From assembly GCA_024277525.1 (NCBI GenBank), contig JAJRUZ010000065.1, positions 1 to 64,000 on the forward strand: a DNA stretch of 64,000 nt, given 5' to 3'. The notes under the pieces were generated by a model. The model did not search any database. It was not told the DNA's origin and worked only from the letters and a program-made list of their open reading frames with translations. The translations under genes were made by a program, and so were the position numbers. How positions within the stretch are numbered: the first letter of the stretch is position 1; each line of letters opens with the position of its first letter. Of this stretch, positions 8,830-18,965 are shown in pieces. The DNA comes from Caldifarciminota bacterium. GTDB lineage: Bacteria; Hydrothermota; Hydrothermia; Hydrothermales; JAJRUZ01.

Positions 8830-9832
8830 TCCTTACCTCCTTTTTAATTATTTTTTTCCAATCCGGCAATTCTTTAAATTCTGCCTTTCTGAAAAGTAAA
8901 GAATTTATTGCTTTATCAAGGTTATGTATGTTGAGTTTACTTTCTTTGATAATAACAAAAGTTCCCATCTTGGCAGCAAAAAGGGCATTGTAATACTGAT
9001 GATTATCTGCTGCATACGGATAGGGAATAAGTATTCCTTTTTTTCTTAATTTTAATAATTCAAAAATTGTGCCTGCTCCACATCTCGAAACAACTATATC
9101 TGCGATTGAGTAAAAATTTTCCATATCTTGTCTGAAGGGGAAAATTATCAGATTTCCGGTTTTCATTTTATTTGAGAATTCGTTAAAGTGTTTTCCCGCA
9201 AGAACAAGGACAAGGTTTTGAGTAATTTCTGAATATTTAAACGCAATTTCAATAAGTTTTTTTGCTCCCTGACTTCCTCCTATAAATAAGATTATATTTT
9301 TATTTTTAACATCCAAGTTCAATTCTCTTCCTGCCTCCTCTTTTGATTTCAATTTGAACTCCCTTATCGGATTACCTATGAAAATACATCTCTTTTTCAG
9401 ATAATTCCGGGTTTGTTCGAAACTTATAAAAATTTTGTATGCGAATTTACTGAAGATTCTTGTTGTCAGTCCTGGAATTGAATTTTGCTCAAACACAAAA
9501 ATCTTTTTGTTCAAAAAAACAGAAGGGATAAGAAAGGGGAAAGAAGCATAACTTCCGAATATAAAAATTGATTTCGGCTTATATTTCAATGTGTAGATAA
9601 ATGATTGAACTATCCCTTTTAAAATTTTTAAAATATTTTTTATGATTTTTATTTTATTCTCACCTTTAAAGGGAGCCGAATCAAATTTAAAATCATGTTC
9701 AATTTTTAAGAAATCTTTTGATGATATACATAGAATTGTCTTTATATTCATTTTTTCGAGGACTTTTTTAACTTCAATTGCAGGAAATATATGTCCGCCT
9801 GTTCCACCGGTTACAATGAATACCTCGGCCAT
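8804..9832 (-). CDS. murG: Lipid II synthase MurG
   Basis: 342 aa peripheral-membrane glycosyltransferase that adds GlcNAc to lipid I. The glycine-rich loop GGTGGHIFPA lies at 8-17; LFIGGSQGA and the donor site RCGAGTIFELL with YPYAADNHQYYNA are clear. The start overlaps the ftsW end by 22 nt. Slightly shorter than typical MurG (about 360 aa), without obvious domain loss. Confidence 0.95.
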   Translation of the reverse strand: MAEVFIVTGGTGGHIFPAIEVKKVLEKMNIKTILCISSKDFLKIEHDFKFDSAPFKGENKIKIIKNILKILKGIVQSFIYTLKYKPKSIFIFGSYASFPFLIPSVFLNKKIFVFEQNSIPGLTTRIFSKFAYKIFISFEQTRNYLKKRCIFIGNPIREFKLKSKEEAGRELNLDVKNKNIILFIGGSQGAKKLIEIAFKYSEITQNLVLVLAGKHFNEFSNKMKTGNLIIFPFRQDMENFYSIADIVVSRCGAGTIFELLKLRKKGILIPYPYAADNHQYYNALFAAKMGTFVIIKESKLNIHNLDKAINSLLFRKAEFKELPDWKKIIKKEVRSVICIKRN

Positions 9833-10908
9833 AAAATTTTTACCTCCTCGTCTTTGAATTTTTCTTTTTCTTTCATAATTTTATAGGATGTTCCGAAAAG
9901 GAAAGAAAAGGTAATACCCGAAGAGCCTCCATAAGAAATTAAAGGAAGAGGAACTCCTGTAACAGGAATAATACCGAGATTCACACCTATATGAACAAAT
10001 ACATTAAAAAATGTAAAAAGGGCTACGCCTAATACAAAAGTTTTATAGAACTCATCATTAATGGATATTCCACCATCAATTAAACTTTTTATTATATTCA
10101 AGTAAATAAACAAGAGAATAAACACTCCTATGAATCCTGTTTCCTCTGCTATTAAAGAGAATATGAAATCCTTGGATAGATCAGGCAAGAATTTATATTT
10201 AATTTTTCCTTTGCCTATCCCTACTCCCCAGAATCCGCCTCTTGATATTGCTATTTTTGCCTGTTTTACTTGATAATGTATTTTCTTCTCTTTAAAACTT
10301 TTAATTCTTTCCAGTACATAATCCCTTTTTATAAAAATTAAAGATATTAGAATCATGAATACGGAGAATGAGGAAATAGATAACCATTTGAGATTTATAC
10401 CTTTCAGAAACAGAAGGGAAATTGTTACAAAAAGTAAAGATATTATGACAGAAAAGTGTGGGGTTAAATAAAGTAAGATAATGGATATGAGGACAAATGT
10501 TAAAAAGCCGATTATTTTTATTTTATTCAGGTTTCCGCTTAGAAAATTTGAAATTTGTAATAAAAACCCGATTTTAAAAATTTCTGAAGGCTGAATTGTG
10601 AAACCTCCGAGAGGAATCCATCTGTATGTATCCTTTATTGATATTTTCATCATTATCGGAAGTGCGAGAAATATAAGCAATCCCCAGCTTATAAAAAATC
10701 TAAATTTTCGCAAAAGTGAAACAGGGAATAAAAGACCCGATATTAATCCGGTTATGTACAATATATTCCTTGATAGAATTTTTAAGGTTATATCCATAAA
10801 ATTTGTATCTTTTTCAATTATCCATGAATAAAAATGTGAAGAAAAAAGAAAAATAAAAGAAAGTATAATCAAGAGTATGACAAAGAAAATTAAATTCTTT
10901 TCACCCAT
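9811..10908 (-). CDS. ftsW: Division SEDS glycosyltransferase FtsW
   Basis: 365 aa polytopic membrane protein of the SEDS family that polymerises glycan with FtsI at the septum. Conserved SEDS segments: YRWIPLGGFTIQPSEIFK (about 110-127) and the late GVPLPLISYGGSSG loop. Multiple hydrophobic helices span the protein. Its place between murD and murG separates it from the elongation SEDS protein at 48770. Overlaps murD by 19 nt. Confidence 0.94.
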   Translation of the reverse strand: MGEKNLIFFVILLIILSFIFLFSSHFYSWIIEKDTNFMDITLKILSRNILYITGLISGLLFPVSLLRKFRFFISWGLLIFLALPIMMKISIKDTYRWIPLGGFTIQPSEIFKIGFLLQISNFLSGNLNKIKIIGFLTFVLISIILLYLTPHFSVIISLLFVTISLLFLKGINLKWLSISSFSVFMILISLIFIKRDYVLERIKSFKEKKIHYQVKQAKIAISRGGFWGVGIGKGKIKYKFLPDLSKDFIFSLIAEETGFIGVFILLFIYLNIIKSLIDGGISINDEFYKTFVLGVALFTFFNVFVHIGVNLGIIPVTGVPLPLISYGGSSGITFSFLFGTSYKIMKEKEKFKDEEVKILWPRYSL

Positions 10909-12143
10909 TTTTTGAAATCATCTCCCCTTTCAGCATAATTTTTATAAAGATCAAAACTGGATAGACCGGGTGAGAAAAGTACAATATCGCCTTTTTCCGC
11001 TATCTTTGATGCTTCATACACACATTCTTTTACTGTATATACCCTGTTTGTTTTTACTAAAGCATTAAATCTGTTTTTAAGCATATCACCTGCTTCTCCG
11101 AATGTAATTAAGTATTTAACTTTATTTTTTATTTCATTTTCGATTATTCCAAAATCAAGGAATTTATTCTTTCCTCCCAAGATAAGTATTATATTTTTAT
11201 CATTAAAACTTTTTAATGCATATAAGACAGAATGCGGATTTGTGGATTTTGAATCATTTACCCATAAGACTTGGTCCTTTTCTCTTACTTTTTCCAATCT
11301 GTGGGGCAAGGGTTTCAAGTTACTTAAAACTTCCACAATTTTCTCTTTGTTTATCCCCATAAGATAGGAAATTAAAATTGAAAATGAAATATTGTATTTG
11401 TTTCCCATACCTATAAAATTGTCAAATGTATCCTCAATTGTTTCTTTTTTATTTTCAATATTTAAAATAAATTTTTTGTTATCGTAATATACACCTTTTA
11501 CTTCTTTCTTTAAAGATACAAAATATATATTTGTTTCTTTTTTAATTCCTTTCAGATTTTCATCATCGTAATTTAAAATCAGGAAAGAATCATTATTTAA
11601 ATTGCGCATTATTTTAAGTTTGTCTTTCATATACTCTTCAAAAGATATGTGAGAATCCAAGTGATCATGTGAGATATTTGTTATACAAGCAATAAAGGGT
11701 TTCAATTTTTTAGAAAAATGCAATTGAAAACTGGATAGTTCGATAACAAATATTCCCTCTCTGAAACAATAGTCACAGATAGGTTTGCCGATATTTCCTG
11801 CAAGAAATGTTTTTTGGGATTTTTCTGAATTTGATATAATATTGTAAATAAGATAGCAGGTAGTCGTTTTACCATTTGTTCCTGTTATTGCAATAATTTT
11901 ACCTTTAATAAATTTCAATCCCAAATCAATCTCCGGAACAATCTGGATTTCTATTTCTTCTGCTTTTTTTAATTTCTTATGATTCAATGGTATCCCCGGA
12001 CTTAATATTATTTTATCAAAATAAAGCAAAAACTCTTCATTTAAGAAATTTTTATCAATAATTTCATGATTTATATTCAGTTTATTCAGTAATCCACTGG
12101 CAGATCTTCCCGATAAACCGTATCCCCATACACAAATTTTCAT
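10890..12143 (-). CDS. murD: UDP-MurNAc-L-Ala--D-glutamate ligase MurD
   Basis: 417 aa Mur ligase, slightly short for the family. The N-terminal nucleotide-binding GYGLSGRSA is at 7-15, ATP site GTNGKTT at 88-94, ITNISHDHLDSH in the central domain, and VNDSKSTNPHS before the C-terminal domain, diagnostic of MurD. Overlaps mraY by 4 nt. Confidence 0.95.
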   Translation of the reverse strand: MKICVWGYGLSGRSASGLLNKLNINHEIIDKNFLNEEFLLYFDKIILSPGIPLNHKKLKKAEEIEIQIVPEIDLGLKFIKGKIIAITGTNGKTTTCYLIYNIISNSEKSQKTFLAGNIGKPICDYCFREGIFVIELSSFQLHFSKKLKPFIACITNISHDHLDSHISFEEYMKDKLKIMRNLNNDSFLILNYDDENLKGIKKETNIYFVSLKKEVKGVYYDNKKFILNIENKKETIEDTFDNFIGMGNKYNISFSILISYLMGINKEKIVEVLSNLKPLPHRLEKVREKDQVLWVNDSKSTNPHSVLYALKSFNDKNIILILGGKNKFLDFGIIENEIKNKVKYLITFGEAGDMLKNRFNALVKTNRVYTVKECVYEASKIAEKGDIVLFSPGLSSFDLYKNYAERGDDFKKWVKRI

Positions 12144-13216
12144 CTTATCTTTAATGTGCTTACCGCAATTATTGAAAAAATAAGCGAGAGTATCCAGAAT
12201 CTTATAACAATTTTGGTTTCCGGTATACCTTTCTCTTCAAAGTGATGATGTATAGGAGCTTTTAAAAAAATTCTTTTACCGAATCTTCTGTACGAAAATA
12301 CCTGAAGCATTACACTTATTGTCTCAAAAACAAAAAGAAAACCTGCAATCGGGAGCAGTAATTCCTGCTTTATTAATGCAGCCATAACCGCAAGTCCTGC
12401 TCCTATGGCATGAGAACCGGTATCTCCCAAAAATATTTCAGCAGGATGAGAATTATACCACAAAAATCCGATTACTGCTCCTAAAAGAGCCGAACCAAAT
12501 ACTGCTATCTCCCATGATTTCGGAATGAAGAGAATATTTAAATATTCGGCAATTTTAGCATGTCCTCCTGCGTAAGCAAGTATTACAAATGCAAATATAC
12601 AGGGAGCTGCAGCACCTGCTGCAAGTCCGTCCAATCCATCGGCTAAATTAACCGAATTTATTGTTCCGAGAAACATGAAAAATAAAAGAAAAGGATAAAG
12701 AATACCGAAAGGAATAAGAAAATTTTTTATAAAAATCATCTGCGTTTTAAATCTGTGAGATGGATCAAATAAGTAGAAATAAAAAACTATTAAAATAATG
12801 GTAAATAACATTTGTAAAAGAAATTTGGGAATCTGATTTAATCCCTTTCCATTTTTTACTTTGAGAACATCATCCAACAACCCTATCAATCCGAAGCCTA
12901 AAAAACCTGTTAATGCTGCATATAAAAAAGGATTCCTTAAATCTCCCCATAATAACAGGGAAATAAGAACAGAGATTGCTATAAGAATTCCACCTGCAGT
13001 GGGTGTTCCCTCTTTTTTCTTGTGAGATAAAGGCACATCTTCACTTATCCTTTCCAAAAGCCCGAATTTTTTTGTCATCTTTATGAAATAAGGAGTTAAA
13101 ATAATCACAAATAAAAATGCAGTAACTCCTGCATATGCTGCTCTGAATGTAACATACCCGAACAGATTAAAGGGAGTCCATATTTTTTTCAAGGGATATA
13201 AAAGTAAAGGTAGCAT
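12140..13216 (-). CDS. mraY: Phospho-MurNAc-pentapeptide transferase MraY
   Basis: 358 aa integral membrane enzyme that makes lipid I on undecaprenyl phosphate. Conserved elements: KKEGTPTAGGI (after the first cytosolic loop), the Asp-rich NLADGLDGLAAG, FLGDTGSHAIG, and the basic/His loop APIHHHFE near the C-terminus. About ten hydrophobic helices. One base separates it from the end of murF. Confidence 0.96.
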   Translation of the reverse strand: MLPLLLYPLKKIWTPFNLFGYVTFRAAYAGVTAFLFVIILTPYFIKMTKKFGLLERISEDVPLSHKKKEGTPTAGGILIAISVLISLLLWGDLRNPFLYAALTGFLGFGLIGLLDDVLKVKNGKGLNQIPKFLLQMLFTIILIVFYFYLFDPSHRFKTQMIFIKNFLIPFGILYPFLLFFMFLGTINSVNLADGLDGLAAGAAAPCIFAFVILAYAGGHAKIAEYLNILFIPKSWEIAVFGSALLGAVIGFLWYNSHPAEIFLGDTGSHAIGAGLAVMAALIKQELLLPIAGFLFVFETISVMLQVFSYRRFGKRIFLKAPIHHHFEEKGIPETKIVIRFWILSLIFSIIAVSTLKIR

Positions 13217-13217
13217 T

Positions 13218-14485
13218 CTATTCCTCCAATAATTTTTCCATTTCCATTCTTCTTGAACCTTTTATCAAAATTACACTATCCCTTTTCATCAATTCATACA
13301 GCTTTTGTTTCATTTCCTTTTTATCTTTATAATGTTTGGCAAATAACCCGATTTTATTCGCTTCTTCTGCTGTAAGTTTGGAAAATTCCCCATAAGTAAA
13401 GATTCCATTAAAGTCTTTTACTTTAACAATATGAGCTATTTCCCTATGATACATTTCCGAATATTTTCCAAGCTCAAGCATATCTCCCATAAAAAGGTAC
13501 TTTTCTTTTTTATGAAATAAATTAACTGCTTTAATAGCATCTTCCATGGAGATAGGATTTGCATTATAAGAATCAAGTATAATAACAGAGTTCCTGATTT
13601 GCTTAATTTCCATTCTCATTTCGGGGAATTTGAAACCTTCAAATGGGTTATTCCCGATGTCAATTTTAAGAATTTGAGCAGTTTTTAAGGCACATAAAGC
13701 ATTTTCAGCCATACCGAAACTCGGAACAGGAAGGAAAAATTCATATTCGTCTATATACATAAGTCTCTCACCGTCCCATCTAAGTTTTTCTTCATCCAGA
13801 TAATAAAAAACTTTATTTGCTTTTGTTTTAATTCTCTCGGAAAGGGAGAATTTCTGTTTATAATCGCAAATCCCGAATTTGGCAATTTTTCAAATAATTT
13901 TGTCTTTTCTTCAAAAACACCCTCAAGGTTTTCAAGACCCTCAAGGTGAGAAGGACCTATTTTTGTTAAAATACCTATGTCAGGTTTTACTAAGTCAGAG
14001 AGTTCTTCCATTTCACCTTTTTTATTTATTCCGATTTCTGTAACAATATACTCAGCATCAAAGGGAGCATTAAGTAATGTAAGGGATACTCCTATAAAAT
14101 TATTAAAACTTTTGGGTGAAGGATAAACTTTCCTGTTTGCTTTTGAGAGAAGGAACGATATCATAAATTTAGTTGTTGTCTTACCCACGGATCCGGTTAT
14201 AGCAATTACCTTTGATTTTATCTTCTTTCTTCTGTGTTTAGCTAATTCCACTAAGAAGGAAAATGTATCTTTTACAAATAAAATTCTTTCATTTTTGTAA
14301 GTATTTTTAAACTCTTCGGGCACAACACTGTAAATTGCTCCCTTTTTTAGTGCCTCTTCTGCATAAAGAGCCCCGTGTGTTTTTTCTCCTTTCAACGCTA
14401 CAAAAATTTCACCTTGCTTAACTTTTCTCGAGTCAATACTGACCCCCTTTATCTTATCAAGAATATCCAGAATTTTTTCTTTCAT
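13218..14485 (-). CDS. murF: MurF (D-Ala-D-Ala adding ligase), interrupted by a one-base frameshift
   Basis: Two frames make one MurF. The first (14485-13751) has the Mur ligase N-domain and ATP site GSVGKTTT (98-105) through AIINRNSPFPREL. The second (reading to 13218) continues with PVPSFGMAENALCALKTA and the C-terminal domain (DSYNANPISMEDAI, GDMLELG). The join is at a six-T run on the minus strand (plus-strand A6 at 13805-13810): one more T would give KFFYYLDEEKLRWDGERL in a single frame. Possible causes: assembly error, a real mutation, transcript slippage or -1 ribosomal frameshifting. A restart ATG at 13760 also overlaps the first frame's stop. MurF is normally essential, so function is probably retained somehow. 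Confidence 0.85.
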
Positions 14486-15941
14486 TATTTTAATTCCTCC
14501 AAAACTTTCATCACTTCCTTTTTATCACTGAACGGTATTTTTCTACCTTTTATTTCCATATAGTCTTCATGACCCTTACCTGCTATAAGAACTATATCAC
14601 CTTTTTCTGCTTCTTTAATTGCCATTTTAATTGCCCTACTCCTATCCGGTTCAATTTTAACCTTATCCCTTTCACCTTCAGGAATCCCTGAAAGAATATT
14701 ATCAATTATTTCAATCGGATCCTCATCCCTGGGATTATCATTTGTTAATATGATTAAATCAGAAAATTCATACGCTACCTTACCCATTAATGGTCTTTTA
14801 TCTTATCCCTGTTTCCGCCTGCTCCGAATACGGTTATAATCCGTGTAGGTAAAAGTGAGGAAAGTGTTTCAAGACATGCCCGAAGTGCATCAGGAGTGTG
14901 GGCATAGTCAATATATATCTTTATTCCTCTTTTATTTTTGACTTCTTCCAATCTTCCTTCTATCCCTCTAAATTCTCCGATATGTTTAACAAAATCTTTT
15001 TCTCTAAATCCGAATTCCTTAAGTAAAGCGAAAACAGAACAGATATTATATGCATTAAACTTACCCACAATTTTTGTTTCAAAACTTGAAATTTTATTAT
15101 TTTTATACTCAATTTTTAAGCCCATTCCTTCGGGTGATATGTAATTTATAAATGCCCTGTAATCAAGATTTTCCAAATATAATCCGTAAGTCACTTTTTT
15201 TATGCCTTTCACCTCATTGAAAACTCTTTTTCCATAATTGTTTTCTATATTTATGACTGCTATTCCGTCTTTTTTAATGAGTCTAAATGCTTTTTTCTTT
15301 GCATTATAATAATTTTCCATTGTTTTATGAAAATCAAGGTGATCCCTTGATAAACCTGTGTATATAAGAGCCTCAAGATTAATATCCTCTATTCTCCTCT
15401 GCTCAAGACCATGAGAAGTCACTTCCATAAACAAATATTCAATTCTTTCTTTCTCCATCTGATTAAAAATTCGGTAAATATGCGTAGCAGGAGGAGTTGT
15501 ATAGCCTCTGTATAGAATTTTATCTTTTACTTTTGAACTTAATGTCCCTATAACTCCGTTTTTAATACCTATTTTCTCAAAGACAAATGATAAAAGATTT
15601 GCAATTGTAGATTTTCCGTTTGTTCCGGTAATCCCTATGATTTTAAATTTCGGCTTTCCGTAAAATTTTTTTAATATATTATGCATTGTTTTATAAATCT
15701 CAGGGGTAATGAACTGAGTAATTTTGATGTCCTTAATCTCTTTATCCGTAACTACACACACAGCACCTCTTTTTACAGCCTCTTTTACATACTTTCTACC
15801 TTCTGTTTTTAAACCCTTCAATGATATAAAAACAAATCCATCTTCCACTTCTTTTGAATTTTCAGCAATTCCTTTTACAACTTTATCTTTGAAATTTAAG
15901 AACCTTCCACTTTCTTTTGAAAATAAAGTTTTAAGCCTCAT
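14485..15941 (-). CDS. murE: MurE (UDP-MurNAc-tripeptide ligase), split by a one-base frameshift
   Basis: The first frame (15941-14787, 384 aa) has ATP site GTNGKS (106-111), YTTPPATHIYR and the start of the C-terminal domain (VFGAGGNRDK), then ends prematurely. The second frame (14787-14485, 100 aa) continues with MGKVAYEFSDLIILTNDNPRDEDP. The expected RPLMGK is recovered if the AAAA run just before CCATTAATG had one extra A. DNPR is the family marker for meso-diaminopimelate as substrate. The first frame's stop overlaps the second frame's ATG as TAATG, the same coupling used at the murE-murF junction, so two coupled polypeptides are possible. Assembly error is the main alternative. Confidence 0.85.
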
Positions 15942-17451
15942 ATCTATTGAATCCGTAAATTAATATTATTTTTTTTGCTATTAATTTAAACATTTCAGGT
16001 ATAATCTCGGAGGAGAACCTGACTCCTTTGGGTTCATCAAGTCCTATATATATTAGAATAACAGGATTTTCTTTCGGAAAAAAACCCACAAAACTCATTA
16101 TGGACAACTCATCTGAATATTTACCTTTAACATACTTCTGTGCAGTGCCTGTTTTGCCGCATATCTTGATACCTTTAATTTTTGCCTTTTTACCGCTACC
16201 GTATTCAACCACTTTTTCAAGTATATTTTTAAGAACAAAACTTACCTTTTCATCAAATATTTTTCTTATGATTATTTTGTTCGGGAATTCTTTATATTTT
16301 TCTTCCCTTTTTACACCTTTTATTAAAATAGGCTGTAGCAGATATCCTCCGTTTGCTATTGCTGAGTAAAAAAATGCAATCTGAAGGGGTGTAACCCTTA
16401 ATCCCTGACCGAAAGAGAAGGCAAACAAGTCAACCTTTGTCCATTTCTTATAACTTTTTATTCTTCCTGCATTCTCACCCGGAAATAATATACCTGTTCT
16501 TGTTCCGAAACCGCATAATTTTGCAAATTTCTCGATTTCTTTGGGACTTAATCTCTTAGCTACCTGCGATATTCCGATATTTGAAGAATGCACAATTATT
16601 TCCTCCAAGTTAAAAAATTTCTTTTTTTTATATCGTATTTCAGGATCATTTATTGTGATATTTCCTATCACTATGGGCTTCGAGACATCAAACATTTCAT
16701 TTAATTTGACTTTTAAATTTTTTAATGCATATAGCGCTGTAAGGGGTTTAAAAACGGAACCCGGCTCAAATGAGTATTGAACAGGATTATGTCGGAAATG
16801 GATGTTATCGTATTCATAATATCTCTCCGGGTTAAAAAATGGATAGGAGCAAGAAGCAAGGATCTCTCCGTTTCTCGGATCAACTGCTATAACCCATCCC
16901 CTTTTCGCTTTATATCTTTCTGCATATTTTTTTAACACTTCAGCACATATTTTTTGAATCCTTATATCAATTGTTAAAATCAAATCACTTCCATCTTTCG
17001 GCAGAATAATTTTACCTTCCGGAAGGGGCAAGTATTTCCCATCCGCTGTTCTGAAATAATACATCTTACCATCTTTTCCTTTTAAATCTTTATTAAATTC
17101 ATATTCTATTCCTTCAAGACCCTCCCCATCTACATTCACAAATCCGATCAGATTACTTGTTATCCAACCGAAAGGATATTTTCTTTTCCATTCCCCGTCT
17201 TCATATATTGAAACAGCAAGCGGAACGAGATTTCTGTCATAAATGTCTCCCCGTTTTGCTTTAATCCTTTTTATCCTTATAAATTCTCTCTCTCCCTGCT
17301 CCTCATATATTTCTCCGAATGGAAGCAATTGATAAGAAATTGATTTATAAAATAAAAGAACAAAAGAAGATAGAATTAACATTTTAAAAAATTTTGCCCT
17401 TATTATCTCTTTTTTATTTTTTTTCAGCATAGTAATGCTGTTTTTCTTCAT
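15931..17451 (-). CDS. ftsI: Division transpeptidase FtsI (PBP3-type)
   Basis: 506 aa class B penicillin-binding protein: cytosolic tail, one membrane helix (about 24-36), dimerisation domain beginning RIKAKRGDIYDRN, and transpeptidase domain with SVFK (232-235), SSN (289-291) and KTG (433-435). No PASTA domain. It crosslinks septal peptidoglycan with FtsW. Overlaps ftsL by 38 nt from the first ATG; a second ATG seven codons in is an alternative start. Overlaps murE by 11 nt. Confidence 0.94.
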   Translation of the reverse strand: MKKNSITMLKKNKKEIIRAKFFKMLILSSFVLLFYKSISYQLLPFGEIYEEQGEREFIRIKRIKAKRGDIYDRNLVPLAVSIYEDGEWKRKYPFGWITSNLIGFVNVDGEGLEGIEYEFNKDLKGKDGKMYYFRTADGKYLPLPEGKIILPKDGSDLILTIDIRIQKICAEVLKKYAERYKAKRGWVIAVDPRNGEILASCSYPFFNPERYYEYDNIHFRHNPVQYSFEPGSVFKPLTALYALKNLKVKLNEMFDVSKPIVIGNITINDPEIRYKKKKFFNLEEIIVHSSNIGISQVAKRLSPKEIEKFAKLCGFGTRTGILFPGENAGRIKSYKKWTKVDLFAFSFGQGLRVTPLQIAFFYSAIANGGYLLQPILIKGVKREEKYKEFPNKIIIRKIFDEKVSFVLKNILEKVVEYGSGKKAKIKGIKICGKTGTAQKYVKGKYSDELSIMSFVGFFPKENPVILIYIGLDEPKGVRFSSEIIPEMFKLIAKKIILIYGFNRYEA

Positions 17452-17635
17452 TAAGAAAACACATCTTTAAAAATTCCATTTTCTTTAAGTTGACCCTGTA
17501 TTCAAGCTCAAGAAGTTCTTTTTCTTTTTGATAAATTTGTCTGGATTTCTCCACAACTTTACCCCTTAATAAAAGGAGGATGAAAATATAGGCAAATATA
17601 AACACAAAGAGAACCAATTTTTTCCTTTTTTTCAT
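17414..17635 (-). CDS. ftsL: FtsL-like bitopic division protein
   Basis: 73 aa. Basic N-terminus, one membrane helix (about 8-23) and a short predicted coiled coil (about 30-55). Sequence conservation in FtsL is low; the call rests on size, topology and position between rsmH and ftsI. It should form the FtsLBQ subcomplex with the ftsQ-like product. Overlaps rsmH by 4 nt. Confidence 0.7.
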   Translation of the reverse strand: MKKRKKLVLFVFIFAYIFILLLLRGKVVEKSRQIYQKEKELLELEYRVNLKKMEFLKMCFLNEEKQHYYAEKK

Positions 17636-18528
17636 ATTTTTTCTCCTGCCCTTAATTTACATGACCTGCAATTGGGTTTCTCTTTAATCTCCCGAGCAGA
17701 AGGAGATAAAGGTTTCTTTGTTAATATTTTAAATTCCTTGTTTTTCAAAAAATTTTTGATTATTCTATCTTCAATTGAATGGTATGTAAGAAACACCACC
17801 CTTGCTCCTTTTCTGAGAATAGATGGCAGGAGACTTAATACTTTTTGAATATTTTGAATTTCATTATTAACCCAGATTCTGAATGCTTGATATGTTTTTT
17901 GCAATATTTTATCCTTATTTCCCCTCAATCCTTTTAAAATGATTTCATTAAACTCAAAAGTTGTTTTTATATCCGTGCTTTTTCTCTCTTTTATAATATT
18001 TTGCGCTATTTTCTTCCAATTTTTTAATTCTCCGTATTCTTTTAAAATTTCTCCTATTTCTTTTTCCCTCAGTTTCTTAAGATGATAATAAAGCGGTTTT
18101 CCTTCCTCAGGGTTGTATCTCATATCAAGTATTTCATTCCTTTTATAAGTAAAGCCTCTTTTTGAGGATGAGATATGAAAAAATGAGACACCGAAATCAA
18201 ACAAAATACCGTCAATTTTTTTGATATTTTCTTTTTGAAGCACTTCCGGAATATCGGTGAAACTTTTGTTAAAAATTTTGAAATTTTTATAAATATTTTC
18301 GAATTCTTTTCCTCTTTTGAAAAGATAAGGGTCTTTTTCAAATGCAATCAGGATCCCATGCGGGATTTTGTTTAAAATCTCAAATGAATGCCCCCCTGTT
18401 CCGAAAGTCGCGTCAATCACAATATTTTTTTCTTTAAGATTAAGAAAATATATTACTTCTTTAATCATACATGAAGGGTGAATTTTTAGTCCTTTATCAG
18501 AATTTAAAATCACCAAAGTATTCATCAT
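17632..18528 (-). CDS. rsmH: 16S rRNA (cytosine-1402-N4)-methyltransferase RsmH
   Basis: 298 aa. Motifs: HPSCMIKEVIYFL, the SAM loop VIDATFGTGGHS (about 38-49), GILFDFGVSFFH in place of the usual LDLGVSS, FTYKRNEILDMR, and the C-terminal VVFLTYHSIEDRIIKNFLK. It modifies the ribosomal P site. Overlaps mraZ by 32 nt, so it is coupled to it. Confidence 0.95.
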   Translation of the reverse strand: MMNTLVILNSDKGLKIHPSCMIKEVIYFLNLKEKNIVIDATFGTGGHSFEILNKIPHGILIAFEKDPYLFKRGKEFENIYKNFKIFNKSFTDIPEVLQKENIKKIDGILFDFGVSFFHISSSKRGFTYKRNEILDMRYNPEEGKPLYYHLKKLREKEIGEILKEYGELKNWKKIAQNIIKERKSTDIKTTFEFNEIILKGLRGNKDKILQKTYQAFRIWVNNEIQNIQKVLSLLPSILRKGARVVFLTYHSIEDRIIKNFLKNKEFKILTKKPLSPSAREIKEKPNCRSCKLRAGEKI

Positions 18529-18937
18529 AGTTGATTTTGTCTTTCATTTGGGAGGTCAAAGTTTCATATTTTTCAGGATCCCATATTTCAATCCAGGCAT
18601 ACATTCTAACAAATCTGCATGTTTTTTTAATTCCCGCATATTCCGCAAGATGTCCGGGGATCAGGATTCTTCCGTGAGAATCAAATTCTGTTTCAACCGC
18701 GTCTCCGAGAATCTGTCTCATTGCGAACCTGTTTTTTAAATCTCCTATTCCTCTCTCTCTGAATGCCCTCTCAAAATTTCTCCATTCCCTTTCAGAGAAT
18801 ACCCATATGCATTCATCGGGTCCTCTTGTAAGTATAATTTTACCATTTTTTTCAGGGGAGAGCACCTTCCTCAAATCATGAGGAAAGGAAACTCTCCCTT
18901 TATCATCAACCGGATTTATACGATTATTTCTTCCCAC
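18497..18937 (-). CDS. mraZ: Transcriptional regulator MraZ
   Basis: 146 aa with two SpoVT/AbrB-like halves, each with the family's D-x-x-GR signature (VDDKGRVSFP near the start; FDSHGRILIPGHL later). MraZ is a DNA-binding repressor of the dcw cluster. Start chosen as the GTG at 18937: the promoter's predicted start site is near 18959, which rules out the longer reading frame from 18994, and the resulting length is normal for the family. The GTG lies inside the third operator repeat, and there is no clear Shine-Dalgarno site. Confidence 0.88.
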   Translation of the reverse strand: MGRNNRINPVDDKGRVSFPHDLRKVLSPEKNGKIILTRGPDECIWVFSEREWRNFERAFRERGIGDLKNRFAMRQILGDAVETEFDSHGRILIPGHLAEYAGIKKTCRFVRMYAWIEIWDPEKYETLTSQMKDKINYDEYFGDFKF

Positions 18938-18956
18938 TTTTTCCCACTTATTCCCA
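18932..18956 (-). promoter_or_regulatory. MraZ operator: three TGGGA repeats
   Basis: On the minus strand TGGGA occurs three times at an exact 10-nt period (18952-18956, 18942-18946, 18932-18936), that is TGGGN boxes separated by 5 nt. This is the described MraZ-binding arrangement. It starts right after the predicted transcription start and runs into the mraZ start codon, so bound MraZ would block transcription of the dcw cluster. Confidence 0.85.
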
Positions 18957-18965
18957 CAAGGCAAA

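Noticed and set aside
13218-14787. Programmed frameshifting as the firm explanation for murE and murF
   Set aside because: No classic slippery heptamer with a downstream structure could be shown by eye, and homopolymer error explains both. Kept as an open alternative only.
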